From Dipteris shenzhenensis (taxonomy: Eukaryota; Polypodiophyta; Polypodiopsida; Gleicheniales): a stretch of 64,000 nucleotides of DNA. The notes below the pieces were generated by a model. That model worked only from the letters and a program-made list of their open reading frames with translations. It was not told the DNA's origin and did not search any database. The DNA is taken from assembly GCA_047967505.1 (NCBI GenBank), contig CM106539.1; one strand, written 5' to 3'. The position numbers and the translations under genes are program-made. This document shows, piece by piece, positions 1 through 11,400 of the stretch. Within the stretch, counting starts at the first letter, position 1, and each line of letters opens with the position of its first letter.

Positions 1-3000
1 CGGCACTTCTCGAAGATCGGCCTCTGATGGGGTTGAACTAGCCTGACATGTGTCATGTGTACTGGGTGGCATAGTTGCATTTAGTAATTTGTTGAGCTCT
101 TCTTTTCTTTCTTTTTCTGAAGTCTCTTGATCGAGCTTCATCCGCACATGTGGCTTATATTTCCGAAACTTCTTACGTTGGGAACTGTGGGGTAACTTTT
201 CCACTGGCAAGGTGTTTCCAAGTAAGGGTTCATGTGCTGCACATACTCCTTCCAGTCCCTCAGGGGACCATTCAAGAGGTGGTGGTTTTGATTTTGAGGG
301 AACTGCCTTTGCAAGGTACAATTCGACAATCCTTGTTTGGACTCGTTCCAATTCATTGAAGTGCTCGGCCTTAGCTTTTCTGCGATTTCCTCCTGCAGCT
401 TTCTTACGGGATCTTCTGCTGTTATTCAACTGTGGAGGTTCAACTTTTGGGAGCTCAACCCCCATTAGGGCATGCAGAATGGCTAGGTCATTATCAAAGA
501 TTTGATTTTCAATTTCAGCATTCGCAGCGTCTGTTTCAAGGTCCCAAGGAAAATCTGAGTCATCATTGGTATGGGTACCTTCTTTAGGTTCATTATCCCA
601 TTCGAGGTCAGCCATAAAGAATGGCATCTCTAGATCGATTGGTTCTTCATGTGTCGGTGGAGGATCGACCTGTAGTGCATTAACATCTATCTGTGAGAAA
701 ATGGGGTCTAATGAATGGCAGTTGTCGATGGTTGCCAATGTTTGTATCCAGTTATTGACATTGCTTTGTGAGTCACCTGCTATGGCATGCTATTGCAAGG
801 GAGCTGATTTGCTCGAGATTGTCGTGGAAGATGTGTCATCCAATGCTCTAGGAACAATTGGTTTAATAGCTCCTGTCCCCACATTCACCCTGACTGTAGT
901 GTCTTGATTCTAGATTGTCAATCTATCCGTTCCCCAGTCATGGAGGACTGATGCTTCCCATAACCAAGGACGGCCCAGTAAGATTTGATAGGATTTTTTG
1001 GGGACATCCAAGATTGTGAATTGAAGGGAAAAGCAGACTCCTGCGATCTTTGTGGACACGCCATTCACTATTCCCAAGGGTTTAGCCCGTGAATCATCGG
1101 CAAGGCGTATGTTGAAATTAGCCTTTTGCATTGGTGGGAGACCCCATTCTTCGTAAAGCTCCTTTGATAGGACATTGACACCTGCTCCACCATCCACTAT
1201 GGCTTGGACCTCATTATATGCCTTGTGGATCAAAGGCACAGTGATGTTGCATATGTCATCTCTCTCACCCATCCGCACAGGGATATCTTCAATGTCGTTC
1301 ATAGGGGGAGGGGGATTTGCGAGTTCAATCCATCCTTTGAAACTCTCCCAGAGATTGGGACAATTCCGTAAGAGGATTCCGATGGGAATTGACACAGGGC
1401 AACTCAGGATGCTAGAGAGTCCAGCTCCTTCAAGTTGACGTGGCGGTACATTCTGTTGTGGAGTCTGTTGTTGGAACAAAGGCTCGAGTACAGTATCAAT
1501 ACTTTGTGGGGCCAAGTCATGGAGTGGGTCTTGAGCTTGTTTCTGAGCCTCAAATTGAGCTTGTTCATTCGGGACCCATTGCTGAAGTACCTGAAAACGA
1601 GCCTTCTCCACCTCTGCATTCGGGAATGGAGCTTCTTTTATTCGAGGCTTGGGAGTTGATGTGGATGAACTCGGCTGCTCATTGCTTGGCGGAGGTGGAG
1701 GCACTTGTGCTTTCTTTCTCAGAAGTCGCTTCGGTTGGATTGGAATGATAGGGTCCTTCGTGGCCTCTTTCTGTTGGCGTGTAATTACATTGATAGGTTG
1801 TGACCTTAGACTTGCCGGACCCAGACTTTGATGGTCCACCCCAATGATGCCGATGGTGATGTCAGGCTTAACCTCTGTTTGTTCTGGAATCTTATTTTTC
1901 ATGGGGCAATCCATACAGGCATGTCCTATGCCACAATCTTTGCAGATCGGTTGGAAAGTGGCTGGGCTACCACGATGAGGGCACTCTGCGATCCTATGAT
2001 TTTCTCCACAACCGTAACACTTGATTGGTGCTCGATATGTGTTGGGTCGCACTTGATTTGGATAGACTGGTATGAGACCCTCTGCACCTTCTACATAGTA
2101 CACTGGGTACTCTGCTTCATACTCAAATAGTGAGTCTACTTCCTCGGCTTGTAATTGATGTATGGGAACTGCTTGAGGAGCTGGATTTGGTGCTCTTGGA
2201 TACGGTCGTGGATTCGGATTCCTGAGTAGTTGTGGGACTTGTGTCCGAACGGGAACATGATTTAGTCTCGGAGCTGCAAGCGCTTGTGCAAGTGTCGGTT
2301 GCCTGTATATTGGCATGGGTGCCGCTTGGTATTGTGGTGGTCGAGGCGGATTGTTGCGCATGTTGAAGATGCAACTGTTCTCATCATGACCGCCGACGAT
2401 GCAGATATGGCACCACAACCGTGGCGGTGGATTTGCTTGTGCCGTGATCCTTGCTCATAGGACTGGGCATTCATTTGCTGTATGATTTGCCAAGCAGTGT
2501 GGGCACCAGACATTTTCTCGTCGTGGATATGTTTGAGTTGGCGGCTGAGACAAGTGGAGTTTTTGATCCATGGCCTGCATCATATCTTCTTTCAGCTTCA
2601 AGGTCATGGCCTCTAGGCGATCTTCATTGGATGTTTCGGCAGTGTCCTTTGATTTACCTTTTTTCGAGCGTTTATCTCGTGTATTTGATCTGGCATCATC
2701 ACTGCTAGTGTCTGAATCTGTCATGCCATCTTCGATGTCAATGGCTGCCGCATGAGCAGCACTGAATGTTTCATAGCTACTTATCTTTTTCATATCCTTG
2801 CGGATTTTCTTTCGTAGACCTGCTATGAACCATGCCGTGAGGTACTTTGCATCTGGGCGTGGGTCACATTTGGCGATCAATCTCTTCATCTTTCCCAGGT
2901 ATGTGCGTACATCTTCCCTCCGGCCTTGTTCGATCTTGCTGAGTTGGAGAGCAGGATCATCTTGTAGCCTTTCCGTTTGGAAGCGACGTTTGAATTCGTT

Positions 3001-3306
3001 TTGAAGTAGGTCCCATGTGGCATGTTCTTCCACGAGAAGGTCGAGGTACCATTCTGACGCCTCATCAGTTAAGGCCATTGGAAACCAAGCCACCTTGGTT
3101 TCATGGGATTGATCACCACCTGCTCGACATGCGGCATCAAAATGCTGGAGGAAGCGAGCTAGGTCTCCCCTACCATTATATTTGGGAAGTTCCAGTTTTC
3201 CCAAGGGGCGTCGGCCTTGATTGTTGTGATTTCATCGATTGAAGAAGTTGTCAGCCTCGGCATCGAGCTCGATATCCCCATCATGCTCATGACGGCGTCC
3301 AGCCAT
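1..3306 (-). pseudogene. Ty3/gypsy gag-protease frame of element A (runs off the left edge)
   Basis: Gag binds and packages element RNA; the protease cuts the polyprotein. The frame reads leftward from an ATG at 3306 (MAGRRHEHDGD...). The retrotransposon gag domain (EWYLDLLVEEHATWDLL, FKRRFQTE) lies near 2.8-3.1 kb. Zinc knuckles CYGCGENHRIAECPH and CKDCGIGHACMDC lie near 1.9-2.0 kb. A retropepsin-like site, VDGGAGVNVLS, lies near 1.2 kb, and a linker towards reverse transcriptase fills 1-910. One frame is kept from 3306 to 910 apart from TGA at 3232-3234, TGA at 2455-2457 and TAG at 910-912. The related copy at 9.6-12.6 kb has CGA and CAG at the last two sites, so these are nonsense mutations. 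Reverse transcriptase would lie left of the window. Non-functional copy; family call is firm. Confidence 0.9.
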
Positions 3307-3899
3307 GTTGGGACGTGGAGGAGTTAAAGGAAGTTGTTGAATCTCAGGGGGGGATTCGAGGTAGAGGATTGGCGGGGGCGGTTGTTGCAGTGGAGTTAGT
3401 TGCAGATGGGGTGAGCGTTGGAGTCGAAGTCATTGGCCGGAACGTAACTGCATGCAGATTGTGCATGATTTGCCAAGGGTGTCGCTACCCCAAGGGCGTT
3501 TGTGGAGGTGGTGTTGTTAGGAGAGTTAGAGTGGTGTTAGTGTCTCTAGGGACCGTCGTGTTAATAATGTGCCTAAGATTGTCCTACGTGTGTAGGGAAA
3601 TGTGCCAGTGCAGACGGATCGTTAATCGGAGGTCACGGCGTGAAAATACGAGTGAATTAATGCACAATGAGGCCCACACCGGGGCACGAATGAACGTGTG
3701 CTAGGGATGCCGAAATGGTGTGCAATGGGCTGGAAAAATACCCTATAACGTGGTGTTTCCGTGTGTGAAATCTGGGTTCAAACGGGGTTCAATTTGGGTC
3801 CCAAACGGATGAGTTTCGAGGGGTTAAACGAGGGGTAAATTTTGCGTTTGGGGGGTCCTAATTGTGGTGGGAAGGGACTTTAGGTCCAACTGAGGGGTT

Positions 3900-4235
3900 G
3901 AAACCAAGTGACTCTAGTTAGACTAACTAACCTATTTGTCTAGTTAGAGACTAATCAGTTAGTCTAACCTAGCCTAGGGAGGGTTAGACTAACCACAGTC
4001 GAACTTAGTTAGTGTAACTAACTATAGTTAAGTTAACTGAGGTTAGGTGAAACTAACCGAACCAAAGGCAAAACTAACCTAGTCTAGGTTTCTGCTAACT
4101 AACCTAGCTTAACCTAGTCTAACTGAGTTAGACTAACTAGCCTAGGGATAACCAACTAACCTAGCCTAACCTAGGTTAAACCAACTAACCTAACCGCAGT
4201 TAGTCACTAACCTGAGGTTAGTTTTAGGTTAGTTT
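3900..4235. repeat. Degenerate CTAAC/GTTAG-rich repeat block
   Basis: Dense, irregular repetition of CTAACC, GTTAGTC, CCTAGG and their complements gives a block with many short palindromes. An inverted copy lies at 16,297-16,640 in front of a gag start in the same relative position, so it belongs to this gypsy family's leader. Units resemble telomere-like TTAGG/TTTAGGG words but are not a regular telomeric array. Confidence 0.8.
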
Positions 4236-4239
4236 TTTT

Positions 4240-5925
4240 TTTTTTCCTAGTGTGCTGGGGGGCGTCCGACGGCGGCGCCGGGGGGGGTGTCGCAAGGGGG
4301 GAATGGCGCAGGAGGGGGGTTGCGCACAGGGGGAAGGGGTGTGCGCAGGGGGTGAAGGGCGGGGGGAAACCTGGGGGAGGGTCGGAGGAGTGGGGTGAGC
4401 GGGGGAGAGGGCGCGAGCGGAGGGGTGAGGGGGTGAGGGGAGAGGGGGGCTTTGCGACGGGGGAGGGCGGGGGGGTTGCGGGGGGCGAGGGCGGGGCGAC
4501 GGGGGAGGGCGCTGGGACGTCGCTGGCGGGGCGAGGTGTGGGAGTGGGGTGAGCGGGGGGTGGCGGGTGTTAGAGGGTACGCGGGGGCGAGGGGTTGGGG
4601 GGTGCGCGGGGCGGCGGCGCCGCGCCGCGGGCAGGCGGCGGGGGGTTGGGGGGTGCGCGGGGCGACGGCGCCGTGCCACGGGCGGGCGGCGGGGGGTTGG
4701 GGGGTGCGCGGGGCGGGGGGTTGGGGGGTGCATGCAGCGGCGGGGGGTTAGAGAGAGGGGGCGGGCGGCGGGGGGTTGGGTGGTGGGCGAGGCGGCGGCG
4801 GCGGCTCTGTGGAGCGCCACCGCGGGAGGGGGGGTGGGGTGGGGTGGGGAGGGTAGACCGTGGTAAGGGGGAGAGAGAGAGAGGGGGTGGGGGGAAATGA
4901 GGGGGAGAGAGGAGAGAGGGAGAGAGAGAGGGGGGGGGAGGGAGAGAGAGGAGAGAGAGAGGGGGGAAAAAGGGGGAGAGAGGAGAGAGAAAGGAGAGAG
5001 AGGGGGAGGGGGAGAAAATGAGAGAGAGAAAGGGAGGGGGAGGGGGGAAGGGGAGGTGGAGATGGAGGGGGAGGGGGGGGGGAGGGAGAGAGAGGAGAGA
5101 GAGAGGGGGGGAAAAAGGGGGAGAGAGGAGAGAGAAAGGAGAGAGAGGGGGAGGGGGAGAAAATGAGAGAGAGAAAGGGAGGGGGAGGGGGGAGGGGGAG
5201 GTGGAGATGGAGGGGGAGGGGGGGAGGGGGAGGTGGAGATGAAGGGGGAGGGGGAGGGGGGGAGGTGGTGGTGGAGGGGGAGGGGGAGAGGGGGAGGTGG
5301 AGATGGAGGGGGAGGGGGAGGTGGAGATGGAGGGGGAGGGGGAGAGTGGGAGGTGGTGGTGGAGGGGGAGGGGGAGAGGGGGAGGTGGAGATGGAGGGGG
5401 AGGGGGAGAGGGGGAGGTGGTGGTGGAGGGGGAGGGGGAGAGGGGGAGGTGGAGATGAAGGGGGAGGGGGAGAGGGGGAGGTGGAGATGAAGGGGGAGGG
5501 GGAGGGGGGAGGTGGAGATGAAGGGGGAGGGGGAGGGGGAGGGGGGAGGTGGTGGTGGAGGGGGGAGGGGATGAGGGGGAGGTGGTGGTGGAGGGGGAGG
5601 GGGAGAGGGGAGGTGGTGGTGGAGGGGGAGGGGAGAGGGGGAGGTGGAGATGAAGGGGGAGGGGGAGGGGGGAGGTGGAGATGAAGGGGGAGGGGGAAGG
5701 GGGAGGTGGTGGGTGAAGGGGGAGGGGGAGAGGGGGAGGTGGAGATGGAGGGGGAGGGGGAGGGGGGGAGGTGGTGGTGGAGGGGGAGGGGGAGAGGGGG
5801 AGGTGGAGATGAAGGGGGAGGGGGAGGGGGGGAGGTGGTGGTGGAGGGGGAGGGGGAGAGGGGGAGGTGGTGGTGGAGGGGGAGGGGGAGAGGGGGGAGG
5901 TGGAGATGAAGTGGGAGGGGGAAGG
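4240..5925. repeat. Purine-rich (GGGGGA/GAGA) minisatellite in the element A leader
   Basis: Nearly 1.7 kb of G and A on the plus strand. The part at 4,860-5,200 is a duplicated GAGAGA/GGGGGAGAAAATGAGAG module. The part at 5,200-5,925 is a minisatellite built on GGAGGTGGTGGTGGAGGGGG and GGAGGTGGAGATGAAGGGGG variants. The left part, 4,240-4,860, is G-rich with C (GCGGGG words). Runs of four or more G allow G-quadruplexes on plus, and the homopurine run allows triplex DNA. Long frames on either strand are compositional. Confidence 0.9.
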
Positions 5926-6197
5926 TGTAAAAAAGAGCAAAAACCTAAAAGACGGAAATCGAAAAGCAGGGAGAAGTGGTCACCTAAACGCTCTCCAAGT
6001 CTTTCTCGATGTAACGGAAGGACGGTGAGTGGAAGGCTAGTTCATCGCTGCGAGAAGGGCTCGATGTCACTTACATTGCGAGGATAGGAGTAAGGGGGTG
6101 GTCGATGGAGAGGGAGGAGTGTCTTGCATGGGGCTCGGAATGAAGAAGAGAATGGAGGCAAAAAGTGAAAGATGAAGAATGCGAGGGATGGATTGGA

Positions 6198-6236
6198 TTT
6201 TAGGTTTAGGGTTTAGGTTTAGGGTTTAACCCTAAA
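6198..6236. repeat. Short plant-telomere-like repeat with head-to-head join
   Basis: Three to four TTTAGGG/TTTAGG units run rightward and then meet CCCTAAA in opposite orientation, leaving a TTTAGGGTTTAACCCTAAA palindrome. It is too short to be a telomere; most likely an interstitial motif inside the gypsy leader. Confidence 0.7.
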
Positions 6237-6550
6237 CTCTTCCCGAGCCATAACTCTTTATGGAGAGCTCGGTTTGCTTTTCTGTAAAAAGGTAAAATGA
6301 TTGAAATTGAAAGCTCTACGCATCCATGTCCACTACCTAGCCTGATTGTATATCATGTGGCTTCTATTTAAGAAATTAAGAAAATTTCTTAAGGTAGTAA
6401 CCCAAAGTGGATGTTTGGGGTTGATATGTTTGGCTAGAATTGGAAAAAAATTTTACTCTCCTTGCCCTTGAGTGTTATGTTCATGAAAGTTTGTAGTGAC
6501 TTGTTTTACACATACCTACGTATGTTTACTCACTACTTGAGATGCTAGTC

Positions 6551-6568
6551 TCCCTGGTAACGGCGCCA
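6551..6568 (-). promoter_or_regulatory. Primer-binding site, tRNA-Asp type (element A)
   Basis: On the minus strand this reads TGGCGCCGTTACCAGGGA, two bases off a perfect complement of the plant tRNA-Asp 3' end (TCCCCGGCAACGGCGCCA). It sits two bases inside the LTR terminus at 6571. This primes minus-strand DNA synthesis and fixes the element's orientation. tRNA-Asp priming is known for Athila/Tat-type plant gypsy elements. Confidence 0.85.
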
Positions 6569-6825
6569 AATGTTAGCTCTTTCCTACTGCTTTCGTAGGA
6601 AGAGCTGGGTATTCTATGTTGTAGGGTTCCGAGGCTTTTTGTCACCTACATATATATTGGGATTGTCGGTTGTAGTATATGTGTAGCTTAGGCCTCGAGT
6701 CGTGTTCCGGTGAGAGACGTAGGCTTAAGTGTGGTAAGCAAACAAAGTGCAAGCATGTGTAAAAGGCACGTAAACCATCTTTGTTGAGGTAATGAAGGCT
6801 TTCGCCTTCATTGGGAGTTGTAGGG

Positions 6826-7008
6826 TTTAGGAGGAGTTTAAGGGTTCGGAAGGAGGTTCCAGGGTTCAGAAGGAGGTTCCAGGGTTTAGAAAGAGTTCCA
6901 AGGTTTAGAAGGAGGTTCCAGGGTTTAGAAAGAGTTCCAGGGTTTAGAAGGAGGTTCCAAGGTTTAGAAGGAGTCCAGGTTTAGAAGGAGGATCCAAGGT
7001 TCAGAGTA
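6826..7008. repeat. GGTTCCAGGGTTTAGAAGGA tandem repeat in LTR
   Basis: About seven imperfect head-to-tail units of 20-25 bp alternate AGGAGGTTCC and AAAGAGTTCC forms. The second LTR keeps a shorter version at 17,735-17,885. Confidence 0.8.
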
Positions 7009-7447
7009 GAGTACATGGTGGAGAACTCGTCTCCCTCGTAGATCATGGAGTTTAAGGGTTTAGGAAAGCATAGGAGTGGGAGAGGAAGAAGGTGTAAGAG
7101 CATGGGTGAAAGAAGTGAGAGGAGGAAGGAGGAGGAGGGAAGAGGAGGATGGAGGGGGAGGAGAGAGGAGGAGGAGAAGGAGGAAGGAGGAGGAGGAGGA
7201 GGAGGAGGGAGGAGGAGGAGAAGAAGGAAGGAGGAGGAGGGAGGAGGAGAGAGAGAGGGTGGGTTGCAGGATTGGGGGAGAGGGGAGAAGGGTTGCAAGG
7301 TTAGGACATGCTTTTGGACGTGCAGTGCAAGGAAGCATGGACACTTGAGACAAATGCTTGGAATACCAAAGTAGACTCAACACAATGCCCCAAAGAGTGT
7401 GGGCTTCATTCCATTATGGGGTATTTATACAAGTTGGAGAGCTTCTC

Positions 7448-7710
7448 TCTCTGCATGTAACACAAAGTCGTATCACAAAGTTGTAACACAAAGTTGTATC
7501 ACAAAGTTGTAACACAAAGTTGTAACACATTCTCTCTCTACATGTAGAAGTTGTAACACAAAGTTGTTACACAAAGTTGTAACACAAAGTTGTGTCACAA
7601 AGTCGTAACACATTCTCTCTCTTCATGTAGACAAACTTGTAACACAAAGTTGTTACACAAAGTCGTAACACAAAGTTGTGTCTAGAAGTTGTAACACAAA
7701 GTTGTAACTA
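7448..7710. repeat. AACACAAAGTTGT tandem array in LTR
   Basis: Roughly 13-16-bp units (TAACACAAAGTTG, with TATCACAAAG and TTACACAAAG variants) interrupted by CATTCTCTCTCTNCATGTAGA spacers. The same array is at 18,330-18,610. On the element sense strand it lies in the 5' part of the LTR, where U3 control elements would be expected; that role is inference. Confidence 0.8.
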
Positions 7711-7844
7711 GTCAACAACTCAATGATGCAGAGATCAACTATACAACCACAGAAAGAGAAGCCCTAGCAATGGTGTATAGTGTAAAGAAATTTCGGCACT
7801 ATCTACTCGCAAATGATTTTGTCTTCTACACCGACCATCAAGCA
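7711..7844. repeat. Left arm of a 134-bp inverted repeat (RNase H sequence)
   Basis: Pairs with 8337-8470 in opposite orientation with one visible mismatch in 134 bp. Both arms encode the RNase H segment NDAEINYTTTEREALAMVYS. A 492-bp spacer separates them. Confidence 0.95.
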
Positions 7845-8336
7845 TTGCTTTATCTTGTGAACCGTCCGTGTACCACAGGAAGAATAACCAGATGGCTCCT
7901 CTTGCTGCAAGAATTCAACTTCAAAATCGTGGTCCGCAAAGGTGCCCAACACTACATTGCCGATCACATGTCTCGAGTCAAGATAGGAGAAGAAGCCACT
8001 GGAGTAGAAGACGACTTACCAGATGCCACACTATTTCAAATAGATGCTGTTCCAGAATGGTGTGGAGATATCATTGGGTACTTGATGGCAGGAAGACCAC
8101 CCCCTGACATGAAAGCAGTAGATGCTAGAAAATTGATTCTAAAAGCTGCACCATATCAACTCATTGCAGGACAACTATACAAGATGGGCAAGGACCAGAT
8201 ATTAAGAAGATGTGTAATGCCTCATGAGATCCTGCCAATCCTGAGTGAAGTCCATGAAGGCATTGCAGGAGGACACTTCCAAGGGGAAACCACAGCAAGA
8301 AAAGTTCTCCTCGCAGGCTACTGGTGGCCAACACAG
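7711..8336 (+). pseudogene. Gypsy RNase H end plus integrase zinc-binding domain, inverted inside element D
   Basis: The plus strand encodes the end of RNase H (YTDHQALLYLVNRPCTTGRI, ADHMSRV) followed by the integrase N-terminal zinc-binding region (LRRCVMPHEILPILSEVHEG, GGHFQGETTARKVLLAGYWWPT). The frame is open but ends by running into the antisense arm at 8337. It continues exactly what the minus-strand gene at 8337-12,606 lacks, so this is the missing downstream part of D lying backwards. No integrase catalytic core is present. Pieces of a polyprotein, not a gene. Confidence 0.9.
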
Positions 8337-8470
8337 TGCTTGATGGTCGGTGTAGAAGACAAAATCATTTGCGAGTAGATAGTGCCGAAATTTCTTTACA
8401 CTATACACCATTGCTAGGGCTTCTCTTTCTGTGGTTGTATAGTTGATCTCTGCATCATTGAGTTGTCGAC
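8337..8470. repeat. Right arm of the 134-bp inverted repeat
   Basis: Reverse complement of 7711-7844 (one mismatch, GTCGAC here versus GTCAAC). It forms the natural continuation of the minus-strand RNase H coding sequence. Confidence 0.95.
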
Positions 8471-11400
8471 TGGCGAAGTAGACGAGGTAGTCTTTCTTAT
8501 GTTCACCACGTTGACAAAGCACACTCCCAATTGCATACTTGGATCCATCAGTATGAACATGAAAATCAATATCCCAATTGGGAGATATAAGGATGGGTGC
8601 TGTGATTAGGTGCCACTTTAAAAGCTCAAAGGCTTGGTCGCACTCTTTGGTCCATAAGAACTCCACTAATAATTTGTAAAGTGGTCTAGCTATCATGGCA
8701 TACCGCAATATAAATCTTCTATAATAGCCGGCATGTCCCATAAAGACCTGTACACCTTTGGAATTTGTAGGAGGAGGCAATTCCATGATGATTTTGATTT
8801 TGTCCATGTCAGTTGCAATCCCATGTTGAGACACAATGTGTCCCAAAACAACTCCGTGGGTGACCATGAACTGGCATTTTGTTGGATTTAGGGAGATGCC
8901 ATACTCCCTGCATTTGATTAGTACTTCTTCCAGACTTCTTCCAGATTTAGGGAAATGTTGTTTTTGATTGGGTCTTGAGGAGCAATTTGCACTTGGTTAG
9001 AGCCACTGAAGCCATCCAAGAAGCTATATATTTCGGATCCTGCCAACTTTTCCAACACTGTTTCTGTTAAGGGTAGGGGGTAGTGATCCCTAATTGTGGC
9101 GGCATTCACATTTTTCAAGTTTACGCATATTCTGAGCTTCTTGTTGCGTTTAGGCACAATGACAATGGGTGAAACCCAATCAGTGTGCTCTATCTCGTAG
9201 ATGAATCCCGCATCTAGGAGTTTTTCTAGCTCATCATAAACCATGGTGCCATATTTAGGATTTGTGCGATAAGGTCCACATACCTTAGGGGAGCACCTTC
9301 CCTTATAGGGATCGTGTGAACTGCCACTTCTCGTGAAATTCCTTTCATCTCTTTGTATGACCATGCTAGGCAGTCACGGTATTCCATTAGGAGGTCTTTG
9401 AGTTTGATTTCATCTTCTTGACAGAGCTGTTTCCCAATGAAAACCAATTTTTCTTCCTCCCCTTCAAGGGCGAGGTTTATTGTGCGTGTTTTTACCGGTC
9501 CCTCATAGATTGGAGTTTCTCCAATGCTATCGGTTTCTTGAACTTCAGATTCTCTGATTGGTCTTGGCATTGCTATTGGTGCACTGCCACTTGTATAATT
9601 CTTAAAGTATTTCGGCACTTCTCGAAGATCGGCCTCTGATGGGGTTGAACTAGCCTGACATGTGTCATGTGTACTGGGTGGCATAGTTGCATTTAGTAAT
9701 TTGTTGAGCTCTTCTTTTCTTTCTTTTTCTGAAGTCTCTTGATCGAGCTTCATCCGCACATGTGGCTTATATTTCCGAAACTTCTTACGTTGGGAACTGT
9801 GGGGTAACTTTTCCACTGGCAAGGTGTTTCCAAGTAAGGGTTCATGTGCTGCACATACTCCTTCCAGTCCCTCAGGGGACCATTCAAGAGGTGGTGGTTT
9901 TGATTTTGAGGGAACTGCTTGCAAGGTACAATTCGACAATCCTTGTTTGGACTCGTTCAAATTCATTGAAGTGCTCGGCCTTAGCTTTTCTGCGATTTCC
10001 TCCTGCAGCTTTCTTACGGGATCTTCTGCTGTTATTCAACTGTGGAGGTTCAACTTTTGGGAGCTCAACCCATTAGGGCATGCAGAATGGCTAGGTCATT
10101 ATCAAAGATTTGATTTTCAATTTCAGCATTCGCAGCCTCTGTTTCAAGGTCCCAAGGAAAATCTAAGTCATCATTGGTATGGGTACCTTCTTCAGGTTCA
10201 TTATCCCATTCTGTTGCAAGGGAGCTGATTTGCTCGAGATTGTCGTGGAAGATGTGTCATCCAATGCTCTAGGAACAATTGGTTTAATAGCTCCTGTCCC
10301 CACATTCACCCTGACTGCAGTGTCTTGATTCTGGATTGTCAATCTATCCGTTCCCCAGTCATGGAGGACTGATGCTTCTCGTAACCAAGGACGGCCCAGT
10401 AAGATTTGATAGGATTTTTTGGGGAGATCCAAGATTGTGAATTGAAGGGAAAAGCGGACTCCTGCGATCTTTGTGGACACGCCATTCACTATTCCCAAGG
10501 GTTTAGCCGTGAATCATCGGCAAGGCATATGTTGAAATTAGCCTTTTGCATTGGTGGGAGACCCCATTCTTTGTAAAGCTCCTTTGATAGGACATTGACA
10601 CCTGCTCCACCATCCACTATGGCTTGGACCTCATTATATGCCTTGTGGATCAAAGGCACAGTGATGTTGCGTATGTCATCTCTCTCACCCATTCGCACAG
10701 GGATATCTTCAATGTCGTTCATAGGGGGAGGGGGATTTGTGAGTTCAATCCATCCTTTGAAACTCTCCTAGAGATTGGGACATTTCCGTAAGAGGATTCC
10801 GATGGGAATTGACATAGGGCAACTCAGGATGCTAGAGAGTGCAGCTCCTTCAAGTTGACGTGGCGGTACATTCTGTTGTGGAGTCTGTTGTTGGAACAAA
10901 GGCTCGAGTACAGTATCAATACTTTGTAGGGCCAAGTCATGGAGTGGGTCTTGAGCGTGTTTCTGAGCCTCAAATTGAGCTTGTTTCATTCTGGACCCAT
11001 TGCTGAAGTACCTGAAAACGAGCCTTCTCCACCTCTGCATTCGGGAATGGAGCTTCTTTTATTCGAGGCTCGGGAGTTGATGTGGATGAACTCAGCTGCT
11101 CATTGCTTGGCGGAGGTGGAGGCACTTGTGCTTTCTTTCTCAGAAGTCGCTTCGATTGGATTGGAATGATAGGGTCCTTCGTGGCCTCTTTCTGTTGGTG
11201 TGTAATTACATTGATAGGTTGTGACCTTAGACTTGCCGGACCCAGACTTTGATGGTCCACCCCAATGATGCCGATGGTGATGTCAGGCTTAACCTCTGTT
11301 TGTTCTGGAATCTTATTTTTCATGGGGCAATCCATACAGGCATGTCCTATGCCACAATCTCTGCAGAGTGGTTGGAAAGTGGCTGGGCTACCACGATGAG

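Larger units (their letters stand above)
3307..6550 (-). other. Long untranslated leader of gypsy element A
   Basis: This is the stretch between the primer-binding site (6551-6568) and the gag ATG (3306), read leftward. It is unusually long (3.2 kb). From the gag side it holds 0.55 kb of ordinary sequence, a CTAAC-rich block, a 1.7-kb strand-asymmetric block (purines on plus, pyrimidines on the element sense strand), then ordinary AT-richer sequence. Positions 3240-5925 recur in inverted orientation at 15.30-17.31 kb, including the first gag codons. Large Pro/Ser-rich frames on the minus strand here are products of base composition and are not called as genes. Confidence 0.75.
6571..7710 (-). 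mobile_element. Gypsy LTR shared by elements A and D
   Basis: The plus strand starts TGTTAGCTC just outside the primer site; read on minus, this is the LTR end ...CTAACA. It matches 17,484-18,640 along its length. Internal landmarks are a 20-25-bp GGTTCCAGGGTTTAGAAGGA tandem repeat (6826-7008), a GGA-rich block (7095-7262) and a tandem array of AACACAAAGTTGT words (7448-7710). The outer end is cut where it meets RNase H sequence at 7711, so true LTR length is unknown (at least 1.14 kb). Because D ends against it and A begins from it, it serves as 3' LTR of D and 5' LTR of A. Confidence 0.75.

Noticed and set aside
4240-5940. A 456-aa Pro/Ser-rich and several Gly/Arg-rich frames
   Set aside because: They follow from a purine/pyrimidine minisatellite that stays open in all frames on both strands; extensin-like look is compositional.
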